From positions 424,690 through 488,689 of the forward strand of contig NZ_ATXB01000002.1 of the NCBI RefSeq assembly GCF_000421465.1: a stretch of 64,000 nt of DNA, in the 5' to 3' direction. Positions 20,488 through 32,803 of this stretch are shown here, one piece after another; within the stretch, counting starts at the first letter, position 1; each line of letters opens with the position of its first letter. Source of the stretch: Methylohalobius crimeensis 10Ki. GTDB lineage: Bacteria > Pseudomonadota > Gammaproteobacteria > Methylococcales > Methylothermaceae. The notes under the pieces are model-generated. The model was not told where the DNA came from and made no database searches. It saw only the letters and a list, made by a program, of their open reading frames with translations. A program made the position numbers and the translations under genes.

Positions 20488-21027
20488 TCACTCCAGGTTG
20501 GCGTGACGCGCCTTCATGTCCTCTTCCGGAATCCCCTTCTCATGGATGACATGGGAAATCTGGGCTTCCAGGAAGATCAAGGTGGAAAGCTCGAACATGG
20601 TACCCATGGGGAGCCCTTTCACCTTGGCGTAGGACGCATCCGTGCCTACTTGGATGACCTCATCGGCGATATCCGCGATAGTCGAGCTGCTTTTAGCCGA
20701 GAGCAAGACGACCTTGGCTCCCACTTCCTTGGCTTTCTTGGCATTGGTGACCATCGAGCCGGTTTCACCGGAACCGGAAATCACGATGAACAAGTCCCCC
20801 TCACGGATAGCCGGGGTCACGGTTTCACCCAGAGCGAAGGCCTTGTAGCCGGCATGCATGAGCCGCATGACGAAGAATTTCGTCACCAGGCCGGAACGCC
20901 CCATCCCTCCGACGAAAACCTGACCGGCTTCTTCGACCATTTGGGTCAGACGATCTTCGTAATCGTTCGGGGTATTGGACAGGATATCCGTGATCTTGTC
21001 TAAAACGAGCTTCCGATGCGGATTCAT
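20488..21027 (-). CDS. hxlB: 6-phospho-3-hexuloisomerase
   Basis: The 179-residue protein is a single SIS domain: VFVGGMGRSGLVTKFFVMRL with the AMHAGYKAFALGETVTPAI pattern, FIVISGSGETGSMVTNAKKA, and VVLLSAKSSSTIADIAD. A C-terminal HANLE end fits the family. It converts 3-hexulose 6-phosphate, the product of HxlA, to fructose 6-phosphate. It follows hxlA with a 2-base gap, so the two form one operon ended by a terminator. This is the strongest hint that the host is a RuMP-cycle methylotroph. Confidence 0.94.
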   Translation of the reverse strand: MNPHRKLVLDKITDILSNTPNDYEDRLTQMVEEAGQVFVGGMGRSGLVTKFFVMRLMHAGYKAFALGETVTPAIREGDLFIVISGSGETGSMVTNAKKAKEVGAKVVLLSAKSSSTIADIADEVIQVGTDASYAKVKGLPMGTMFELSTLIFLEAQISHVIHEKGIPEEDMKARHANLE

Positions 21028-21029
21028 CC

Positions 21030-21683
21030 TTAAGCTCCTGCGGCTTCGTCCACCAATTCGCGGATTTTCTTGGCAGCGGCAGCCGGATCGTCGGCGCTGT
21101 GGATAGCACCACCAACCACCACGATATCAGCACCGGCTTTCACCACGTCTTGAACGGTATCCGCTTTAATGCCGCCAGCGCAGGAAATCTTCACGTCCAG
21201 TCCCAGGCCGGAAACCAAGTTCAGGTCTTCAAACGGCGTCTGGCCGGCCAGCTGCTGGTCGATACCGGTGTGCACGCCGATGATGTCGGCACCGGCTTCG
21301 GCGGCGGCCTTGGCGATGGCGCTCTTGTCGGATACGTTGATCAGGTCCACTTGCGCCCAACCGTTGTGCTTATGCGCCGCGGTCACCACGCCTTTGATGG
21401 TGTCCAGATCCGCCGCGCCCAGCACGGTGGTGATGTCGCCGCCAGCGGCGAAGAACGGATCGGCTTCGTATTCGCCGGCGTCCATGGTTTTCAGATCGAC
21501 CAGGATTTTCTTGTCGCCGAAACGGGACTTCAATTCCTTGACCAAGGAAACGCCGTTGTGCTTGATGCACGGGGTGCCGATTTCGATGATGTCGACGTAC
21601 GGAGCGGCTTTAGCAGCCAGATCCAAAGTGACTTGAGGATCCAAGGAGTCGAGCGCGACTTGAATGAGAACTTCTTTCGCCAT
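21030..21683 (-). CDS. hxlA: 3-hexulose-6-phosphate synthase
   Basis: The 217-residue protein has the orotidine decarboxylase-like TIM barrel of the family: MAKEVLIQVALDSLD, IIEIGTPCIKHNGVS, ILVDLKTMDAGEYEADPFF (catalytic Asp/Lys region), VHTGIDQQLAGQTPFEDL and VVGGAIHSADDPA. It condenses formaldehyde with ribulose 5-phosphate. GGAG sits 8 bases before the ATG. The 213-base gap to dapB is AT-rich for this genome and should hold the promoter, but no consensus was assigned. Confidence 0.95.
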   Translation of the reverse strand: MAKEVLIQVALDSLDPQVTLDLAAKAAPYVDIIEIGTPCIKHNGVSLVKELKSRFGDKKILVDLKTMDAGEYEADPFFAAGGDITTVLGAADLDTIKGVVTAAHKHNGWAQVDLINVSDKSAIAKAAAEAGADIIGVHTGIDQQLAGQTPFEDLNLVSGLGLDVKISCAGGIKADTVQDVVKAGADIVVVGGAIHSADDPAAAAKKIRELVDEAAGA

Positions 21684-21896
21684 GTGATTGCTCCACTTTT
21701 CAGTTTTGGTTTTAAATTTTCGTTCACTTGACAGCCTTGCACTGCCAAGCCTTTAAACGAGCCTATAATTTCTCGGCATCAGGCCTATCGTTTGACCGAC
21801 AATGATACCTGATTTAAGCCGGAAAAACTGCTACTAACTATTTATGTTGTTAGGAAATCCACTTTAAAACAGAAAACCGACGCCGTCAATTCCTAA

Positions 21897-23851
<1,955 letters not shown>

Positions 23852-23853
23852 AA

Positions 23854-23881
23854 AGGTGCCGCCGACTTCACGCCGGCGGCA
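23854..23881 (-). other. Stem-loop between dnaK and dnaJ
   Basis: GCCGCCGA / TCGGCGGC-type arms with a short loop lie directly in front of the dnaJ start. On the minus strand no T-run follows, so it is more likely an mRNA stability or processing element than a terminator. Confidence 0.5.
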
Positions 23882-23931
23882 TTTTTCTATATTTCAACCC
23901 AATCGGTCCGTGTTCCAGTCTTCGACGATCA

Positions 23932-25872
<1,941 letters not shown>

Positions 25873-25940
25873 TGGCTTAATCTCCTACTGTTATTCATGT
25901 TCGCCCGCTTGAGTGATAAATGGGGCCAAGCTTTCGATTT

Positions 25941-26528
25941 TCAAGCTTCCTCGTCGATACGCGGCTGCGCTTCGGCGGATGGCTTGGCCACCACCACCAG
26001 GGCGGGACGAATGAGCCGGTCGTTCAAGGTATAGCCCTTTTGGAATACCTTGACCACGGTATCGGGCTCGACCCCTTCGATGTCTTCGGTGGTCATCGCC
26101 TGATGGTATTCCGGGTCGAATTTCTCGCCCAGCGGCTCGATTACCTTGATCTGGAAGCGATCGAATACCGTCAGCAGCTGCTTGAGGGTCAATTCGACCC
26201 CTTCGCGAATCTTTTCCAGCTCGTCGGTTTCCCCCGCCGCCTGCAACCCCAGCTCCAGGCTGTCGGCCACCGACAAAAGCTCCTGGGCGAATTTCTCGAT
26301 CGCGTACTTCTGCGAATTTTTGAGTTCGCGCTCCATCCGCCGATGGAGGTTTTCCAGCTCGGCCTGGGCGCGCAAAAGTTTGTCCCAATTTTCCTCCGCC
26401 TGACGTTCCGCCTCGCTCAGCTTTTGCAGCAGAACCTCCGGCGATTCCTGGGTTTCGGCCGCCTCAGCCTCCACCGCCTCGGTCTGCGCCGTGGTTTCTT
26501 CCTGGGAATCTTTATTTTCCTCGGTCAT
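25941..26528 (-). CDS. grpE: Nucleotide exchange factor GrpE
   Basis: The start at 26528 (MTEENKDSQEE) is preferred because GGAGAGG lies just upstream. The 195-residue product has an acidic N-terminus, a long coiled coil (about 30-90, RAQAELENLHRRMERE) and the C-terminal beta domain with VIEPLGEKFDPEYHQAMT and VVKVFQKGYTLNDRLIRPALV. It releases ADP from DnaK. It lies between hrcA and dnaK. Confidence 0.95.
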   Translation of the reverse strand: MTEENKDSQEETTAQTEAVEAEAAETQESPEVLLQKLSEAERQAEENWDKLLRAQAELENLHRRMERELKNSQKYAIEKFAQELLSVADSLELGLQAAGETDELEKIREGVELTLKQLLTVFDRFQIKVIEPLGEKFDPEYHQAMTTEDIEGVEPDTVVKVFQKGYTLNDRLIRPALVVVAKPSAEAQPRIDEEA

Positions 26529-26643
26529 AGCCTCTCCGCTTATCTGTTCTCCGAAAACTGGCAATAATATCTCCGGTTAAGACGGATGGAGGCGTCAGCC
26601 GCAACCCACCGCTCAGTCATGATGGATTCACGCGCGATGTCCG

Positions 26644-26683
26644 CGACGCTGGACGAACCGGGAGTCGTCCTACCGATGCGTCG
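26644..26683 (-). other. Stem-loop between hrcA and grpE
   Basis: Two stacked stems, CGACGC/GCGTCG and GGACGA/TCGTCC, form an almost continuous hairpin in the 183 bases between hrcA and grpE. No T-run follows on the minus strand, so it may be an RNA-processing or stability site that sets different levels of hrcA and grpE-dnaK messages. Confidence 0.45.
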
Positions 26684-26711
26684 ATTCACTCCACCCATCT
26701 GGGGATGTTAG

Positions 26712-27770
26712 TTAAGATGGGGACGCCAGTTTCTGATTCAAGGCCGTGCTGAGCAATTTGGCGGTAATATCCACCAGCGGGATGACGCTTTCGTAGCGCA
26801 TCCGGGTCGGACCGATCACCCCCAGCACCCCCAGCACCCGGCCTTCCACCTCGTAACTTCGGGTCACCAGACTGCATTGCTCGAAGGGCCAATAACCCGA
26901 TTCCTCGCCGATGAAAATTTGCACCCCTTCCGCTTCGATGCATTGATCCAACAGATGCAGCAAGTCGCGCTTCTCGTCGAAGGCTTCGAACAATTTCCGC
27001 AGACGCGCCTGCTCGCTCAGTTCGGTGAAGTCCATCAGATTGGTCTGGCCGGCCAACACATAATCTTCTTCCAGGGACTCAGGCTTCATGAACAGGGAGC
27101 CGGCCGCTTCCAAAACCGACTTGATCTCCTCGCTGATCCGCTTCTCGGTCTGCTGCACCTCCTGCCGGATCGCGTCCCGCAGCTCGGTCAGGCGCTTCCC
27201 CTCGAGCCGGGCGTTGAGATAGTTGGACGCTTGCTGCAATTGGGACGGCGTAAACGCCTGGGACGGACGAATGACCCGATTATAGACTTCGTCGTCATCG
27301 GTCACCAGAACGACCAATACCCGCCCCTGGGAAAGCGGCAAAAACTCGATGTGCCGAAAAGCGACCTGCCCGCGCCGCGGCAAGGTCACCAGCCCCGCCA
27401 TGCGACTGACTTGGGCCAGCAGCCGGGAAGCCGCGCCCAAAAGCTCATGGGGTTCCTCCAAGGACTCGAAGCCTTTCCATAGTTCCCGGGTCACCCCCGC
27501 CTCCAAGGGCTTGACGGTCAGCAGGGAATCGATGAACAATCGATATCCCTTGACCGTGGGCACCCGACCGGCGGAGGTATGGGGCGAAGCGATCAGGCCC
27601 AATTCCTCCAGATCCGCCATGATATTGCGAATCGTCGCCGGACTCAGGTTCAGCCCCGCCCCCCGCGACAAGGTGCGGGAACCCACCGGCTGACCTTCGT
27701 CAATGTAGCGTTCGATCAGCACTTTCAGCAAATGCTGGGATCGTTCGGTCAATTCCAGGAACTGGGACAT
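26712..27770 (-). CDS. hrcA: Heat-inducible transcription repressor HrcA
   Basis: The start at 27770 (MSQFLELTERSQHLLKVLIE) fits the family; a GTG eight codons upstream lies inside the CIRCE operator. The 352-residue product has the N-terminal winged helix (ERYIDEGQPVGSRTLSR, LSPATIRNIMADLEELGLI, HTSAGRVPTVKGYR) and the GAF-like central domain, ending with LGVLGVIGPTRMRYESVIPL. It represses heat-shock genes by binding CIRCE. It heads the hrcA-grpE-dnaK-dnaJ-dapB run. Confidence 0.95.
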   Translation of the reverse strand: MSQFLELTERSQHLLKVLIERYIDEGQPVGSRTLSRGAGLNLSPATIRNIMADLEELGLIASPHTSAGRVPTVKGYRLFIDSLLTVKPLEAGVTRELWKGFESLEEPHELLGAASRLLAQVSRMAGLVTLPRRGQVAFRHIEFLPLSQGRVLVVLVTDDDEVYNRVIRPSQAFTPSQLQQASNYLNARLEGKRLTELRDAIRQEVQQTEKRISEEIKSVLEAAGSLFMKPESLEEDYVLAGQTNLMDFTELSEQARLRKLFEAFDEKRDLLHLLDQCIEAEGVQIFIGEESGYWPFEQCSLVTRSYEVEGRVLGVLGVIGPTRMRYESVIPLVDITAKLLSTALNQKLASPS

Positions 27771-27787
27771 GCCAATCTTTGCTGTTA

Positions 27788-27814
27788 TCAGCACTCTTTT
27801 AAAGGGAGTGCCAA
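27788..27814 (-). promoter_or_regulatory. CIRCE operator of the hrcA operon
   Basis: GCACTC, nine bases, GAGTGC (27791-27796 and 27806-27811) matches the core of the CIRCE inverted repeat, whose established form is TTAGCACTC-N9-GAGTGCTAA. It lies 18 bases before the hrcA start, directly after the -10 region, the expected place for HrcA repression. Confidence 0.9.
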
Positions 27815-27841
27815 GCTAGCAATCTCTAGATATATTGTCAA
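27813..27841 (-). promoter_or_regulatory. Sigma-70-type promoter of hrcA
   Basis: On the minus strand TTGACA (27841-27836) is followed after 17 bases by TAGCTT as a weak -10. It overlaps the CIRCE element, so HrcA would block it. A sigma-32 type consensus was not seen here. Confidence 0.6.
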
Positions 27842-27887
27842 GAAACACCTAATATAATTTATTTATGTCATTCGATTGTTTCACTCC

Positions 27888-28778
27888 GTGAGCGGATGCT
27901 TCCACACCATTGGCATCGTCGCCAAACCTAATGTAGAACAAGTCGGCCATACCTTGCAGGCCATCTACGCACATTTGCGCCGGCGCGGATTCGAGCTGCG
28001 CCTCGAGGACGTCGCCCAACGACTGTTGGACGCACCGTCGGAGACGGTCCGCCCGATCCAGATGCTGGGCAAGGAATGCGACGTGGTGATCGCGGTGGGA
28101 GGCGACGGCACTTTGCTCAATACCGGCCGCTCCGTGGCGCCCTTCGGCACCCCGGTGATCGGCGTCAATCTCGGCCGGGTCGGCTTCCTGGTGGACGTTT
28201 CCCCCCAGCAAGCGCTGGTGAAACTGGACGCCATGCTGGCCGGTCACTACCGCGCGGAAGAGCGGCCCCTACTCCGCGCTCAAATCGTCCGGGAAGGCGG
28301 CATCGTTCGCGAGGAACTGGCGGTCAACGAGGTGGTGGTCCACCGTTGGATCACCCCTTGCATGATCGAAATCATCACCCACATCGACGGCCGTTTCCTC
28401 AACTCCCAGCGCGCCGACGGTTTGATCGTTTCCACCCCCACCGGCTCCACCGCTTACGCCTTATCCGGAGGGGGACCGATTCTCTATCCGACCCTCGATG
28501 CCATCGAGCTGGTTCCGATCAACCCCCACACCCTGACCAATCGACCCATCGTCATCGCCGGCGGTAGCGAAGTGGAAATCGCTTTCGGCGCGGCCAAGGA
28601 CATGCGCGCCGAAGTTTCTTGCGACACGGTTTCGATTCCCGAAGTCCGCTTCGACGATCACATTCGCATCCGCAAAGCGGATCAACCGCTGAAGCTACTG
28701 CACCCGGTCGATTACGATTTTTTCGAGATTTTACGGGTCAAATTGAACTGGAGCAGCAACGGACCTAAACGATGCTGA
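27888..28778 (+). CDS. nadK: NAD kinase
   Basis: The start is uncertain: the GTG at 27888 gives a protein beginning MSGCFHTIGIVAKPN, close to the usual family start, and a TTG at 27876 is the alternative. The product (about 296 residues) has AVGGDGTLLNTGR, GVNLGRVGFLVDV, ELAVNEVVVHR and the NADP site SADGLIV-like RADGLIVSTPTGSTAYALSGGG. It phosphorylates NAD to NADP. It is divergent from hrcA and overlaps recN by 7 bases. Confidence 0.95.
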   Translation: MSGCFHTIGIVAKPNVEQVGHTLQAIYAHLRRRGFELRLEDVAQRLLDAPSETVRPIQMLGKECDVVIAVGGDGTLLNTGRSVAPFGTPVIGVNLGRVGFLVDVSPQQALVKLDAMLAGHYRAEERPLLRAQIVREGGIVREELAVNEVVVHRWITPCMIEIITHIDGRFLNSQRADGLIVSTPTGSTAYALSGGGPILYPTLDAIELVPINPHTLTNRPIVIAGGSEVEIAFGAAKDMRAEVSCDTVSIPEVRFDDHIRIRKADQPLKLLHPVDYDFFEILRVKLNWSSNGPKRC

Positions 28779-30460
28779 CAGCTTTGAGCATCCACAATTT
28801 TGCGGTCGTTAAACGACTGAATCTGGACTGGTTTCCCGGCTTTACCGCCTTGACCGGCGAAACCGGGGCGGGAAAATCCATTCTCCTCACCGCCCTCGAT
28901 CTGGGATTGGGCGGGCGCGCCGCCGCCGACCTGGTGCGCAGCGGCGCCGACAAAGCGGAAATCGTTCTGGAATTCGACTTGGAACAGGCCCCGACGGCCC
29001 GTCAATGGCTTGTCGACAACGATCTGGGAGACGGCCCCGATTGCCTGATTCGTCGCAGCGTGGCGGCCAAAAAGCGCAACCGGGCTTTCATCAACGACCG
29101 CCCGGTCGGTCTCGAAGCCTTGCAGAACCTGGGCCAGCACTTGGTGGAGATTCACGGCCAACACGCCCACTTGCGCTTGCGCCAACCTTCCGCCCAGCGC
29201 CAGCTGCTCGACGCCCACGCCGGCAACGACTCCCTGCTGACCGAACTCACCGGCCTTTATCGGGACTGGCGCGCCACCCGCGAGCATTTGATGCGCCTGC
29301 GCCAAGACGTGGGAGATCGATCCCTCAGGGAGGAATTTCTGCGCTTCCAGATTCAGGAACTGGAAGCGGCCGCCATCGAGGAACTGGACTTCGACGCCCT
29401 CATCGAAGAACATACTCGGCTCAGTAATCTGGACAAGATCTTGGCCTCCGCGCAAAGTCAATTGCATCTTTTGTATGAGGACGACGCCTCGGTGTCCGAC
29501 CGTATCGACCAGGCGGCTAGAGAGCTCGAATCTCTTCTGGAGTTGGCGCCCGAATTTCAAGAAACCGCGGAATTGGTGCGGAGCGCCCAAATTCAGCTGG
29601 AAGAAGCCGGCCATCTGCTCCGCCAACGCCTGGAGGACTTGGAGTCCGACCCCGATCGCTTGATGCGCCTGGAAGAGCAGTTGACCGGTCTCCACGACCT
29701 GGCCCGAAAACATCGGCTCGCCCCGGAAGCCTTACCCGAGCGGCTGGCGGAAATGCGCACGGAACTGGACGGCCTGACCCACCAGGAAATCCGCATCGCC
29801 GAATCGGAACAGCGCCTGGAATCACTGGAAGCCGCCTATCGGGAGCAGGCCTCCCGGTTGAGCACGCGCCGGCGCGACTGCGCCGAGGGCCTGGCCGCAC
29901 GCATCACCGAACTGATTCGCGAACTGGGAATGCCCCATGGGAAATTTGCCATCGACCTCCAAACCGAAACCGCTTCCGATCCCCGCCCCGAAGGATTGGA
30001 CCGGGTGGAATTTCGGGTGGCCACCAACCCCGGCATGCCTCCCAAGCCTTTGGCGAAAGTCGCCTCGGGCGGTGAATTGTCGCGCCTCAGCCTGGCCATT
30101 CAGGTGGCCTGTAGCGAAGCCCGTTCGGTCCCGACCCTGATCTTCGACGAGGTGGACACCGGGATCGGCGGCGGCGTCGCCGAGATCGTCGGCCGCCGCC
30201 TGCGGGAACTGGGGGGAAACCGGCAGGTGTTGTGCGTCACCCATCTGCCCCAAGTGGCCGCCCAGGCTCACCATCATTACCTGGTCAGCAAGGCCCAACC
30301 GGAACCGGAAGCCGACAGCGATCACGTCGGCGTGGAAACGCGAGTACACCCCTTGGATTCGGATAGCCGGCAGCAAGAAATCGCCCGCATGCTGGGAGGA
30401 CTGACAATCACCGACCAAACCTTGGCCCACGCGGAGGAAATGCTGCAATGGACCCGCTAA
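28772..30460 (+). CDS. recN: DNA repair protein RecN
   Basis: The 562-residue SMC-like protein starts MLTALSIHNFAVVKRLNLDW. Walker A is GETGAGKS near residue 30, and a long coiled-coil middle (about 150-370) follows. The C-terminal half carries the signature KVASGGELSRLSLAIQV and Walker B LIFDEVDTGIGG, ending with VLCVTHLPQVAAQAHHHYLV. It acts in double-strand break repair. It overlaps nadK upstream and the agmatine deiminase gene downstream by 13 bases. Confidence 0.97.
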   Translation: MLTALSIHNFAVVKRLNLDWFPGFTALTGETGAGKSILLTALDLGLGGRAAADLVRSGADKAEIVLEFDLEQAPTARQWLVDNDLGDGPDCLIRRSVAAKKRNRAFINDRPVGLEALQNLGQHLVEIHGQHAHLRLRQPSAQRQLLDAHAGNDSLLTELTGLYRDWRATREHLMRLRQDVGDRSLREEFLRFQIQELEAAAIEELDFDALIEEHTRLSNLDKILASAQSQLHLLYEDDASVSDRIDQAARELESLLELAPEFQETAELVRSAQIQLEEAGHLLRQRLEDLESDPDRLMRLEEQLTGLHDLARKHRLAPEALPERLAEMRTELDGLTHQEIRIAESEQRLESLEAAYREQASRLSTRRRDCAEGLAARITELIRELGMPHGKFAIDLQTETASDPRPEGLDRVEFRVATNPGMPPKPLAKVASGGELSRLSLAIQVACSEARSVPTLIFDEVDTGIGGGVAEIVGRRLRELGGNRQVLCVTHLPQVAAQAHHHYLVSKAQPEPEADSDHVGVETRVHPLDSDSRQQEIARMLGGLTITDQTLAHAEEMLQWTR

Positions 30461-31521
30461 CCCTGCCCCCGGAATGGGCGCCGCAGTCCTTCGTCCTGCT
30501 GGCCTGGCCCCATCCGGAAGGAGATTTCGCTCCCTGGCTGGAGGCGGTGGAACACAGCTACGCCTTGACGTTGGCCGCGATCAGCCAGCGCCAAGGGGCG
30601 GTGATCGTCTGCCGCGACGCCGATCATCGCGCTCACATCGATACGCTTCTCCAGGGCTACCCAATCGAGCCGGCTCGCATCCGCTTCGCCAAAGCCCCTT
30701 ATCGCGACACCTGGGTGCGGGACACGGCGCCTTTGACCGTCCAGCGAGGGCACCCGGCGGCGTGTCAATTGATCGATTTCCGCTTCAACGGTTGGGGCGG
30801 AAAATATCCCTCCCAAGTGGACGACGCCTTGGGCGAGCACTTGTACGGACAAGGTATTTTCGGATCGACGCCCTACCGACGCGTGGACTGGGTGCTCGAA
30901 GGCGGCAGCATCGAAACCGACGGCGCGGGCACCCTGCTCGCCACCCGCAGTTCGATTCAGAACCCCAATCGCAACCCCGACCCTCGGCGAACGGAAGCGG
31001 TGCTGGCCGAGCACTTGGGTATCAAGCGTTTTTTGTGGCTGGATCACGGCCGTATCGAAGGCGACGATACCGATGCCCACATCGATACCTTGGCGCGCTT
31101 TTGCAACCCCGAAATCATCGTATATCAGGCTTGCGAAGACCCCGGCGACGCTCATTACGCCCCGCTTCAGGCCATGGCCGAACAATTGGCCGGTTTCGAG
31201 ACGGCCGCAGGCCGACCTTACCGCTTGATTCCATTGCCCCTCCCGCGCGCCATTCACGACACAAGCGGAAGACGCCTGCCGGCATCCTACGCCAATTTTC
31301 TGATCGTCAACGACGCGCTGTTGGCGCCCGTCTACGACGACCCCGCCGACGCCGAAGCGCTGGCGAGACTGCGACAGGCTTTTCCCGATCGGGAGATCGT
31401 GGCCATCCCCGCCCGCGCCTTGATCCATCAATACGGCAGCCTTCACTGCATGACCATGCAATATCCCCAATCCGTTCGCTTCGAGGAAAATCGATGCTGG
31501 AAAATCTGCACGTCGCCCTGA
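30448..31521 (+). CDS. aguA: Agmatine deiminase
   Basis: The 357-residue protein belongs to the porphyromonas-type peptidylarginine/agmatine deiminase family: PEWAPQSFVLLAWPHPEGDF at the start, RDTWVRDTAPLTV, DFRFNGWGGKYP, LEGGSIETDGAGTLLATRSS, GHIDTLARF-like DAHIDTLARF, and the catalytic Cys near the C-terminus in GSLHCMTMQYP. It hydrolyses agmatine to N-carbamoylputrescine. The next gene starts 28 bases before its end, so the two are translationally coupled. Confidence 0.93.
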   Translation: MDPLTLPPEWAPQSFVLLAWPHPEGDFAPWLEAVEHSYALTLAAISQRQGAVIVCRDADHRAHIDTLLQGYPIEPARIRFAKAPYRDTWVRDTAPLTVQRGHPAACQLIDFRFNGWGGKYPSQVDDALGEHLYGQGIFGSTPYRRVDWVLEGGSIETDGAGTLLATRSSIQNPNRNPDPRRTEAVLAEHLGIKRFLWLDHGRIEGDDTDAHIDTLARFCNPEIIVYQACEDPGDAHYAPLQAMAEQLAGFETAAGRPYRLIPLPLPRAIHDTSGRRLPASYANFLIVNDALLAPVYDDPADAEALARLRQAFPDREIVAIPARALIHQYGSLHCMTMQYPQSVRFEENRCWKICTSP

Positions 31522-32381
31522 TTCAACAAGCTTGTTCGGGCAGCCGGGAGGACAACCTCAACGCCTCCGAGCGCGCCATTCGCCGAGCCGCCGCGGAAGG
31601 GGCCCGCTTGATCCTGCTGCCGGAGCTTCACACCCTGCCCTACTTCTGCCAGACCGAAGACGTCGCCTGTTTCGATTGGGCCGAGTCGATCCCCGGTCCC
31701 ACCACGGAATTCTTGGCCGATCTCGCCGCTGAGCTTCGGGTGGTGATCGTCGGCTCCCTGTTCGAACGCCGCGCCCCCGGTCTCTATCACAATACCGCGG
31801 TGATTCTGGAACAGGACGGAACCCTGGCGGGAAAATATCGCAAGATGCATATTCCCGACGATCCGGGTTATTACGAAAAGTTTTATTTCACGCCGGGAGA
31901 TTTGGGGTTCCAACCGATACCCACCAGCGTGGGGAAATTGGGTGTGCTGGTCTGCTGGGATCAATGGTACCCGGAAGCGGCACGTTTAATGACGCTCGCC
32001 GGTGCCGATCTTTTGCTCTATCCCACCGCCATCGGTTGGGATCCCAACGACGACGAAGCCGAAAAACGGCGCCAACTGGAAGCCTGGCAATTGATTCAGC
32101 GCGCCCACGGCGTCGCCAACGGCTTGCCGGTATTGGCCTGCAACCGCATTGGGCTGGAACCCGATCCGAGCCGACGGTCACCGGGAATTCATTTCTGGGG
32201 CCGCAGTTTTATCGCCGGGCCGCAAGGAGAATTACTCGCCCGGGCGGAAGCGGAGGAGGAAAAAATTCTATTCGCTTGTCTGGCGCCAGGGAGAACGGAA
32301 GCAGTCCGCCGAATCTGGCCTTATCTGCGCGATCGTCGAATCGACGCCTACCACGACCTGATCCGGCGGTTCTTGGATTAG
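31494..32381 (+). CDS. aguB: N-carbamoylputrescine amidase
   Basis: The start is the ATG at 31494, with GAGGA 6 bases upstream. The 295-residue nitrilase-family protein shows the Glu-Lys-Cys triad: LPELHTLPYF, GKYRKMHIPDDPGYYEKFYF and GVLVCWDQWYPEAARLM. The Tyr-Glu-Lys stretch around YYEKFYF is typical of AguB. It releases putrescine from the product of AguA. The pair gives an arginine-derived route to putrescine via agmatine; the arginine decarboxylase is not in the window. Confidence 0.94.
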   Translation: MLENLHVALIQQACSGSREDNLNASERAIRRAAAEGARLILLPELHTLPYFCQTEDVACFDWAESIPGPTTEFLADLAAELRVVIVGSLFERRAPGLYHNTAVILEQDGTLAGKYRKMHIPDDPGYYEKFYFTPGDLGFQPIPTSVGKLGVLVCWDQWYPEAARLMTLAGADLLLYPTAIGWDPNDDEAEKRRQLEAWQLIQRAHGVANGLPVLACNRIGLEPDPSRRSPGIHFWGRSFIAGPQGELLARAEAEEEKILFACLAPGRTEAVRRIWPYLRDRRIDAYHDLIRRFLD

Positions 32382-32387
32382 AAGCGA

Positions 32388-32750
32388 TCAAGCCGAAATG
32401 CGAAACTCTTCCCGATCGTGGCCTTGGTTCACCAATTCCCTCAGCCAGCGGGGCATTTGGCCGCGCCCGGTCCAGGTGATGGATGCGTCGGACGGATGGC
32501 GGTATTTGGGAGGCAGCTTGGCTCTCTTCCGGGAAGGTTTGGCTTCCGCTGCTTTCGATTTCACCCGAATATCCACATCGAGTCCAACGGAAGCCGCCAA
32601 TTCCTTGATTTGGCGAATCACCTCACTCCGTTTTTCCTTTTGCTTGACTTCGAGTGTTCGATGAGCTTCTTCGATGAACTGCTTCAGCTCTTCCGGCGAA
32701 AGTTCTTCTAATTTGTCTTCGATTTGCATATCCAATGTTCCATTCCTCAT
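32388..32750 (-). CDS. H-NS family nucleoid-associated protein
   Basis: The 120-residue protein has an N-terminal oligomerisation coiled coil (about 8-60, rich in Glu and Lys) and the C-terminal AT-DNA-binding core TWTGRGQMPRWLRELV. It likely binds curved AT-rich DNA and silences foreign genes. An alternative start lies seven codons downstream (MQIEDKLEE). It is convergent with aguB with a gap of only 6 bases. Confidence 0.9.
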   Translation of the reverse strand: MRNGTLDMQIEDKLEELSPEELKQFIEEAHRTLEVKQKEKRSEVIRQIKELAASVGLDVDIRVKSKAAEAKPSRKRAKLPPKYRHPSDASITWTGRGQMPRWLRELVNQGHDREEFRISA

Positions 32751-32803
32751 AACTTAATAAAATTCTACGCTATTATAGCGTATTTCATTACAAATAATAC
32801 CCG

